Assembly (NCBI GenBank): GCA_031761405.1
Contig: JASEVX010000013.1
Coordinates: forward strand, 43,721,991 to 43,785,990
Reading direction: 5' to 3'
Source: Serripes groenlandicus
Lineage: Eukaryota > Mollusca > Bivalvia > Cardiida > Cardiidae
Length of the DNA stretch: 64,000 nt
The notes under the pieces are model-generated. The model did not search any database, was not told where the DNA came from, and saw only the letters and a program-made list of their open reading frames with translations. Position numbers and translations under genes: made by a program. Below are positions 57,594 to 64,000 of this stretch, piece by piece (the stretch's first letter is position 1; every line of letters begins with the position of its first letter).

Positions 57594-58901
57594 TCAGGAT
57601 TTCTTTTGGTCAGGATTTTCGATTTTTTGGATTTGTCAACAAAACCACAAAAAATACAGTTTGGGATTTAAATCTACATGCAATAAAAAACTATTTAACC
57701 CTTTCCATGTCTGAAGCAACAATGAAAAGCTTTAAACGTTTAAAACATTGAAAAAACGGTTAAATTGCTGAAGACATGAACTTCCTCCTTTTTACAGTAT
57801 TTCACAGATGTTAAAATTTATCCTCATATGTTTAAAAAGTAGACCACACTTGAAACACCATATCAGCTAAATTGTTTATTTAAATCATTGATGCATACAC
57901 TATATGTTTGACGTAAGAGAAATGCCAGTTGCGAGTCCCATTACTATTTAAAAGGTGGCAAGTATGAAATTAATTGGGTGCGAAAGAACATATTTTCTTT
58001 ATTTCTAAAATTATTGTTTATCAAAGTTTGTTCTTTTCTTAATTTGTTTCAAGCCAAATAAACATTTAATATCACATATATTGAATCATTTAAGTGTGTA
58101 ATATTAGCTATCTATCTGTAATATTAGGTGTTTGAGCATTCTTTCGAAATGTTGACCTCATGTCAAGATCGAGTCGTTGTGACATCGAAGAAAATGAATA
58201 AAAATCAGGCAAAGCTTTATAGTGCATGTTTTATTCCACTGCATTCGAGAGAAAAAAAGCATTTCTATATTAACCTTCTTTCTCCTACACACGGCCCATG
58301 CACTCGTTTCGTGACGTATTAGAAATCATTTTTTCGAGCGATATGTTTTGTCTGCATAACTCGTCAATGTCATGGAAGCGTTTTTCTAAGTTAACATTTT
58401 ACTTCCGGTTACTTTCCTTTATATTTAGGCAATATGAAACTAGGTCACGATCAACATTTTTCAGAGCATACTATATTTAGCTTAGAAACAGTTCCTTTTT
58501 TAGATATACATGGATTAACCTTATTAAATGAATTATACACAAATCAAGGCATCTCTTTGAACATGAAAACAACATCAAGTTAAAATTGCTATTAAAAGGA
58601 GAATTCGACGTGATTTTTACCTCGATATTGACACATAACGGTCTGCAGCAAGTCTAGCAGGGACTCTTTTGTCTTCGTAAAAAACATAAATGCGAATCAA
58701 AATAAAGAAACTGCAAATACTTAAAACATCGGATTATTTATTTCATTTTAGATGTGTCATAACTAAGTGTCTTTAAACAAAATTAATTGTAATATGTTCA
58801 AGCCATTTAAATTTGGGTTTTTTCTAATAATAACTCTCCTCCCATGTCATTTCCGAAAAGCTATTAACAATATAAGTCGCGGGCTTCTGCCAGGCGACTA
58901 A
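57594..58901 (+). mobile_element. Helitron-like repeat, copy 2
   Basis: Matches 14476-15850. The ends agree: TTTCAGGATTTCTTTTGG at the start, GTCGCGGGCTTCTGCCAGGC hairpin and CTAA|T at the finish; flanks differ immediately after CTAAT. It contains its own internal TTTAACCCTTTCCATGTCTG, a MITE-like start shared with copy 1. Confidence 0.55.
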
Positions 58902-59236
58902 TAAGGCTGGTAACCAATTTAGTAAGGACAAAGAGAAATCCCGAGATGTGGTCACACTGGCAGGTCTAACAATCTCCTTGTGCTAAATTTCAAAGCATTC
59001 CTACAGGAAGCCGCCTATTGGCGGCTTCCAATAATCATTAGATAGAGATGAAAACATTAACATAAAAAGAGAACCTGCTCACCGTGATGAGCAATTTCCT
59101 TTTTTGTATGATGAAGAGGAAGCGTCAAAATGCGTCTGTATATTGAAAAAGGGTTAATTAAAATCCTACTTCAATTTTTTTTATTTCGTAATTAAAATTT
59201 AAACACATCTCTTTAATATACAGATAGATCATTTAA
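58902..59236. other. Small hairpin and a MITE core
   Basis: A perfect stem GGAAGCCGCC-TATT-GGCGGCTTCC lies near 59008-59031. 59036-59157 is a MITE core and right end (GAACCTGCTCACCGTGATGA to AAAAGGGTTAA). Confidence 0.5.
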
Positions 59237-59568
59237 ATGCTGCAGGCTAAGGTCCCACCTCAGGAGCGGGAGACAAATCTTCGATCCCCTGTCAGGTTAC
59301 GATACTTTGAAAGTAACCATTTACAAAAAAAAACACCTCCTCATGAGCACGTCACTTCCGGTATTTTTTTTACGGAAATTGCCGATCTTTGTTTTGCGTT
59401 AATCTCGACCTGGCTTATTTTGAGCCCGGATTGACTTTTCCCTACATATTAATCGCGTATTTGAATGTCATTCTTGGTACCCTTTAACTTCTGGTTCTAT
59501 TGAAAGTGCGTGGAACTTGATTTGAATAAATATAATAAATATAGTTTTGGTAAAATGTTAACGACCAC
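59237..59568. other. No gene recognised
   Basis: Mixed composition without a supported frame or repeat. Confidence 0.3.
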
Positions 59569-59626
59569 CGGGGGACCCTCATTTTAAAAGTCTGATGCGC
59601 TAACGACTGAGCTGGGAGTGCTACTG
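59569..59626 (-). pseudogene. 5' half of a tRNA-Lys(TTT)-like sequence
   Basis: The minus strand reads AGCTCAGTCGTTAGCGCATC then AGACTTTTAAAATGAGGGTC, matching the D arm and anticodon arm of tRNA-Lys (anticodon TTT). The T arm and 3' acceptor are absent (CCGGTGGTCG instead of a B box), so it is a relic or truncated SINE head. Confidence 0.5.
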
Positions 59627-59781
59627 AACAACGAGGAATATTAACAGATCAGTTTGTTGATACAAAAGGAATAATTAATTGGCGAGCATTTGGCGAAATA
59701 CCAAATATGTAAGCCGTGATATTATTTCTTCAAAATGTCTTACCACTGGCCGACAGGAGTCGACATTTGAAAACATGACGA

Positions 59782-60011
59782 TTAACCCTTTCCCTCATAT
59801 AGACGCTTTCTGACGCCTCTGCAGCAGACGGCTTTTTGAAAACATAGTGACAAAAGAAGAAATTGCTCAAAACGAGCAATTTCCCCTTTTGCCACAATGT
59901 TTTCCACTTTTAGTCATAGCTTATCCATTCAATTAGAGTGATATTCCATGTTTTGACAACATGTGTTCCAAGTCGTTTGCTGCAGAAATGTTGTATGAGA
60001 AAAAGGGTTAA
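59782..60011 (-). mobile_element. TTAA MITE, A type, complete
   Basis: TTAACCCTTTCCCTCATATA to ATGAGAAAAAGGGTTAA; core GCTCAAAACGAGC. Confidence 0.88.
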
Positions 60012-60079
60012 AGGAGAAATTGCTCGATTCAATAATTATGACTTCTATTACTGAGATTGGATACGTATCTGTTTTGATG

Positions 60080-60235
60080 CTCTGTCGTCTGCTGCATATT
60101 TGACGTATGTGCCTCATCCCCTATTCGTGTATTTGTAGAAGACGACTGTTTTTAAAATATCTAATTTGGTAAAAGGAGATCTAACTCAACACGAGTCATT
60201 TCGTCATTTGTTAACGGACGTCCCCGAGTTCGAAT
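60080..60235 (+). repeat. Segment duplicated at 62283-62425
   Basis: CCCCTATTCGTGTATTTG, GAAGACGACTGTTTTTAAAA, GAGTCATTTCGTCATTTGTT and CGGACGTCCCCGAGTTC are shared with the second copy. Derived from a MITE right end plus unrelated sequence. Confidence 0.75.
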
Positions 60236-60259
60236 TCGTTTCCCGTTCGCGACGTCACG

Positions 60260-60350
60260 GTCATGGACCACATCGTTAAGAAAGAAAGTATAAAACGTCA
60301 GCTTCGGGTTCGGGGGGATGTCGAGGGTTCGAACCCGGCCAGGTCATATC
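60260..60350 (+). repeat. tRNA-like B-box fragment
   Basis: GAGGGTTCGAACCCGGCC at about 60330 is a strong B box, but no A box or clover-leaf was found. Probably a SINE piece. Confidence 0.35.
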
Positions 60351-60467
60351 AAAGACTTTTGAAAAAATAGTGGTCATGATGTTCGTTCCCTGGTGCTCGG
60401 GATATTGGGGTTATCATTACGACTGACTGGTTTTGTCAGGATATGTGGACTAGTATATATAGTAGTG

Positions 60468-60693
60468 TTAACCCTTTTCCTCATACGACAATTCTGCAGC
60501 AGACGACTTTGAATATATTTGATCAAAAAATGGAAAATCTCTATAATTGAATGGATAACCTATGACTAAAAGTGGTAAACATGGTGGCAAAAGGAGAAAT
60601 TGCACGTTTTGTGCAATTTCTACTTTTGTCGCTATGTTTTCAAAAATCCGTCTGCTGCAGATGCGTCAGAAAGCGTCTAAATGAGGGAAAGGT
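60468..60693 (+). mobile_element. TTAA MITE, A type
   Basis: TTAACCCTTTTCCTCATACG to AATGAGGGAAAGG; core GCACGTTTTGTGC. The last TTAA is lost. Confidence 0.85.
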
Positions 60694-60924
60694 GAGCTTA
60701 CACAGGACACGCCGTGATATAACTGAAAAATGTGTCGAAATACGTAAAACACAATGCCATCAAACACACGTATACGGCCCAATGTGAAACCTGCACGATA
60801 ACAGCCTATTCGGTATAATGCAATCTTTATATTATCTCAAAAGGAAAATTGGCTTCAGGCGATATCAAAACTACTTCGATTGCGCAATATTGCATGTGCT
60901 GTGTTTTGACAGTGTGGCGTTTAT
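60694..60924. other. No gene recognised
   Basis: 60710-60735 has a SINE-tail-like CGCCGTGATATAACTGAAAA; the rest is unassigned. Confidence 0.3.
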
Positions 60925-61154
60925 TTAACCCTTTCCCTCATATAGACGCTTTCTGACGCCTCTGCAGCAGGCGGCCTTTTGGAAAACATAGTGACAAAAG
61001 AAGAAATTGCACAAAACGTGCAATTTCTCCTTTTGACACAATGTTTTCCACTTTTAGTCATAGGTTATCCATTCAATTATAGAGATTTTTTATATTTTGA
61101 CAAAATATGTTCAAAGTCGTCTGCTGCAGAATTGTCGTATGAGGGGAAGGGTCA
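60925..61154 (-). mobile_element. TTAA MITE, A type
   Basis: TTAACCCTTTCCCTCATATA to TATGAGGGGAAGGGTCAA; core GCACAAAACGTGC. Confidence 0.88.
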
Positions 61155-61182
61155 ACACACACAGCTCTGAAAGTATGTTATC

Positions 61183-61391
61183 AGAGCCGCTCCACGAGAA
61201 AACCAACATTGTGGACTCGGTGTAAAGTATCGACCCGGATCAGTCTAAGCATGCCGCACAAGCGTATATACACCCGGGGGTAACTTCCCATTTCGTCTAA
61301 TGTGTCGGCCCGGATCAGTCGAGCGGACTGCTGATCCGGATCGATACATTACGCAGAGGCCATAATGTTGCTTTTTCTCGTGGGATGGCTC
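61183..61391. mobile_element. TIR element (ATGAGCCGTYCC family), third copy
   Basis: CAGAGCCGCTCCACGAGAAA to TCTCGTGGGATGGCTCA, with GATCGATACATTACGCAGAG inside; shortened centre. Confidence 0.75.
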
Positions 61392-61599
61392 ACCTCTTCC
61401 TCAATACAAACACCGCATGGATTCCTTTGTGTGATAAAGGAGGCTGTTAAATCAGATTTCACAAAATACTTGTTTCTGCATGGATTACTCCATCTGCAAC
61501 AGACTTTATTCGATATTTCAGGGACGTGGATTTTATCAGCGTTCCTGTATAATTGTACCATTTATAGACAATTCTACGTTCTCTACTCAAATGTGTTTA

Positions 61600-61800
61600 A
61601 ACCATTTCCCATATATAGACCCTTTCTTCCGCTTCTGCAGCAGATGACTTTTGAAAATATTGTGACAAAAGGAGAAACTGCTTATGACGAGCAATTTCTC
61701 CATTTGAAACAATGCGTTCAAAATTATTCACTGTTGCATCGACAGAGTAATTTCATATTTTTGTCTAGATGTTTTTAAATTCGTGTTCTACAAATGGGTT
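61600..61800 (+). mobile_element. B-type MITE, diverged
   Basis: CATTTCCCATATATAGACCC, GCAGCAGATGACTTTTGAAA, a GCTTATGACGAGC core and a worn right end near 61800. Confidence 0.65.
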
Positions 61801-61871
61801 GTATCCTCAGCTGTGTAGTGGTGGAGCATCCGTCGCCTTCTATATTCCCGTCCGAGTCATTACAAAATGCT

Positions 61872-62251
61872 ATTAACCCTTTCCCTTATATAGACGCTTT
61901 CTGACGCCGCTGCAGCGGACGACTTTTGAAAACATGGTGACAAAAGGAGAAAATGCTCATGATGAGCAATTTCTCCTTTTGCCGCCATGTTTTCACCTCT
62001 ATGCAATGATTAAACGTTCATTTAACCCTTCCCCTCATATAGACGCTTTCTGACGCCTCTGCAGCAGACAGCTTTTTGAAAACATAGTAACAAAAGAAGA
62101 AATTGCACAAAACGTGCAATTTCTCCTTTTGTCACAATGTTTTCCACTTTTAGTCATAGGTTATCCATTCAAATATAGAGATTTTCCATTATTTGACAAA
62201 ATATGTTCAAAGTCGTCTGCTGCAGAATTGTCTTATAAGGGAAAGGGTTAA
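61872..62251 (-). mobile_element. MITE half copy followed by a complete A-type copy
   Basis: 61872-62020 starts TTAACCCTTTCCCTTATATA and stops after the TTCACCTCTATGCAATGATT motif. 62022-62251 is complete (TTAACCCTTCCCCTCATATA to AAGGGAAAGGGTTAA). Confidence 0.85.
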
Positions 62252-62282
62252 AGAAATTATCGAAATGTTTGCCGAGATGCTT

Positions 62283-62425
62283 TGAAAGTCGTCTGTGTAG
62301 GTGCCTCGTCCCCTATTCGTTAATTGAAGAAGACGACTTTTTTTAAAATATTTAATTTAGTAAAAGAAGACTAACTCAAAAGGAGTCATTTCGTCATTTG
62401 TTAACAGACGTCCCCGAGTTCTTCG
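62283..62425 (+). repeat. Second copy of the 60080-60235 segment
   Basis: Shares CCCCTATTCGT, GAGTCATTTCGTCATTTGTT and GACGTCCCCGAGTTC; flanks differ. Confidence 0.75.
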
Positions 62426-62456
62426 TGCGCTCAGGAATGCCGGATAAGCATTACGA

Positions 62457-62535
62457 ACATCCTCGGTACCCAGGCTATTATTAAAATATATGCATATATA
62501 TATATTTTATGAATAGCCTGTGGTACCGAGGATGA
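62457..62535. repeat. 79-bp interrupted palindrome
   Basis: Arms CATCCTCGGTACC + CAGGCTATT and AATAGCCTG + TGGTACCGAGGATG surround an AT-only centre (TA repeats). Single copy in the window. Confidence 0.75.
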
Positions 62536-63229
62536 TTAAGACAGACTCGTTGGTATCTGGCTATATGGACCATGAGTATTTGTAATTATACCCACAGATC
62601 TTCTTCTTCATATGGTTTTATTTACCCTCGCCTATCGGCATAAAGCCATTGGCGAGATACATAGTATATGGGGGCTATATAGGCAGTCAAGCATGTCGGT
62701 CGGTCAGTTGGTCGGTCGGTCGTTGGTCTGTAGACATTTTTGTAAACACTATTTCTCAGCAACCCTTTGGTCAGAATCAATATAACTTCACAAGAATGAT
62801 TAATATCAAGCCTAGTTTGCGCATATGGTCGGCGTGTTGCACTGGAGAATTATTTTTAAAATGAGTTATGGCCCTTGAATTTCTCATACATATGTATATC
62901 GTCAGGCACCAGCTGGGGGTATTCACAACCTTCAGTGATATTTCTAGTTGACCTAGGAAACGCGGTGATTATAACTGTAAAGTTATTGAAAGCGGCATTA
63001 GTAAGACCAATCAGAAATAAATCTGCTGTGTAGAGTATATGGGTTATATATTTACATACTTTCGGTTATCACGAACTCGCAAATCTTCATAGTAATCCCT
63101 ACTATCTGTTTATTAGATATTTGTCGAATGTGTCATAGATAGATATCGTCGCTCTGTTTAGATAGGGGAATAGAAATGGTAACATTTAAAAACACACAAC
63201 CGTGACCATGTATAGCTACATGAATTGGT
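62536..63229. other. Probable repeat with a GGTC microsatellite, no gene
   Basis: A (CGGT)n-like run at 62695-62725 is followed by text of the same style as other mollusc interspersed repeats (TCTCAGCAACCCTTTGGTCA). No second copy in the window. Confidence 0.35.
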
Positions 63230-63430
63230 TTGATTTGATTAAGTGGGGTTTAAGCCGTTTCAACCATTTACAGTAATTTTACGACGGTCAGTTAACCTAC
63301 CTGTGTTTTATGATTTTCTTAAACCCAGTACTCCACACAGCATTCTTTCCCAGCAACTGGCCTGCTTTTCCACATAGACTGGTAGCTAATTGGTGGAAGA
63401 CAAATGACCCTTGTCGCACTGACTGTTGTC
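63230..63430 (-). mobile_element. SINE body without tRNA head
   Basis: On the plus strand, GTGGGGTTTAAGCCGTTTCA, CGACGGTCAGTTAACCTACC, CCAGTACTCCACACAGCATT and TTGGTGGAAGACAAATGACC are the reverse complement of the body shared by SINEs at 27370 and 42010. Confidence 0.65.
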
Positions 63431-63793
63431 AAACGTCTTAAAATAATGAGAAAAGGATTGGACAATCTGCTTGGTTGATTCTTCGGATTTTTAACTATTC
63501 ATTTCATATTATCTTTACAATGATAAAAAGAAACCTTCCTATTGTAGTTTATTAAATAAATAAACGCGGTCATGCAAAAACAGATCTTGTTGAAGCCTCG
63601 TTTTTGCATCTAATACAAACAACTGCTACATATATGTGTGATAGTCTATAGGCCTACAACATACCTGTGTTCGGACAGTTATTACCCAGGTGATACTGCT
63701 ATTGAAGCCATGCGTGCACCCGCTGTGACCATAGCTGTCCCTCGCAGTGGCGTTATCTCGGAATCAATTGACAGATAAACAACAAGATATAAC

Positions 63794-63819
63794 CAGAGAC
63801 ATATAAACATGTGTCTCTG
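63794..63819. mobile_element. 26-bp palindromic insertion with 7-bp TSD
   Basis: CAGAGACA and TGTCTCTG ends with an imperfect inner stem, flanked by ATATAAC at 63787-63793 and 63820-63826. Confidence 0.65.
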
Positions 63820-64000
63820 ATATAACAGATGCTATTATGCAAATTATAACGCCGACTGTCACAGCCGTGTATACCGATTACACGTCTCATCGAGCTGCAA
63901 AAACCCGGAAGTCAAAGTGATTTCATCTACACAAAATATTGATTAAGATCTCGTAACAAAAGATAAAGTGTTAATTACGCAATTTCATACTTCTCACACC

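Noticed and set aside
59569..59626. Functional tRNA-Lys gene
   Set aside because: Only the 5' half is recognisable; no B box or 3' acceptor strand.

Overview
The window is animal nuclear DNA. It is AT-rich and intron-rich, and almost everything between exons is transposable-element sequence. The mix of repeats (tRNA-derived SINEs ending in CAAT/CAAAC tails, arrays built on AGGTCA/TGACCT words, a very abundant TTAA-flanked MITE) and the protein families point to a mollusc, most likely a marine bivalve. This is inference from repeat style; no species marker is present.

Three host genes can be supported. (1) At 1143-1391 (+) is the last coding exon of an unidentified gene, ending in an acidic tail. 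(2) At 22106-36881 (+) is a complete eight-exon gene for a BTB-BACK protein with eleven C2H2 zinc fingers (1172 aa predicted). All splice phases agree, and finger 7 is split by an intron. (3) At 44383-52660 (-) are four exons of a UBA plus peptidyl-tRNA hydrolase 2 (Pth2) protein. The last exon, which should carry the C-terminal strand of the Pth2 fold, was not found. Two decayed LINE reverse-transcriptase C-termini (53.6 kb +, 55.2 kb -) and an unidentified degenerate coding-like stretch (12.0-12.7 kb, -) are the only other protein-like sequences.

Layout. 0-10 kb: terminal exon, MITEs, AGGTCA-type arrays and a 2.0-kb terminal-inverted-repeat element carrying eleven to twelve 150-156-bp tandem units. 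10-16 kb: SINE, a MITE with a G24 run, a GC-richer island with a candidate TATA promoter, and one copy of a 1.4-kb Helitron-like repeat with a C27 run. 16.4-20.1 kb: a 3.65-kb TTAA-flanked element without genes, inserted in a 120-130-bp tandem array. 22-37 kb: the zinc-finger gene with introns filled by MITEs and SINEs. 37-44 kb: densely packed MITEs and SINEs. 44-53 kb: the UBA-Pth2 gene, a hAT-like element and several tandem duplications. 53-64 kb: LINE relics, a 44-bp minisatellite, the second Helitron-like copy and more MITEs.

The dominant repeat is a roughly 160-260-bp foldback MITE with TTAACCCTTTCCC ends (about 45 full or partial copies). I use 'A type' for copies with CTCATACGACAATT-like and CATATAGACGC ends and 'B type' for copies with CCCACATACAACAAAT-like ends. 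A separate, apparently unnamed class is a set of 22-36-bp near-perfect palindromes beginning CAGRGAC and flanked by 7-8-bp target duplications. For one of them a paralogous empty site is present in the same window.
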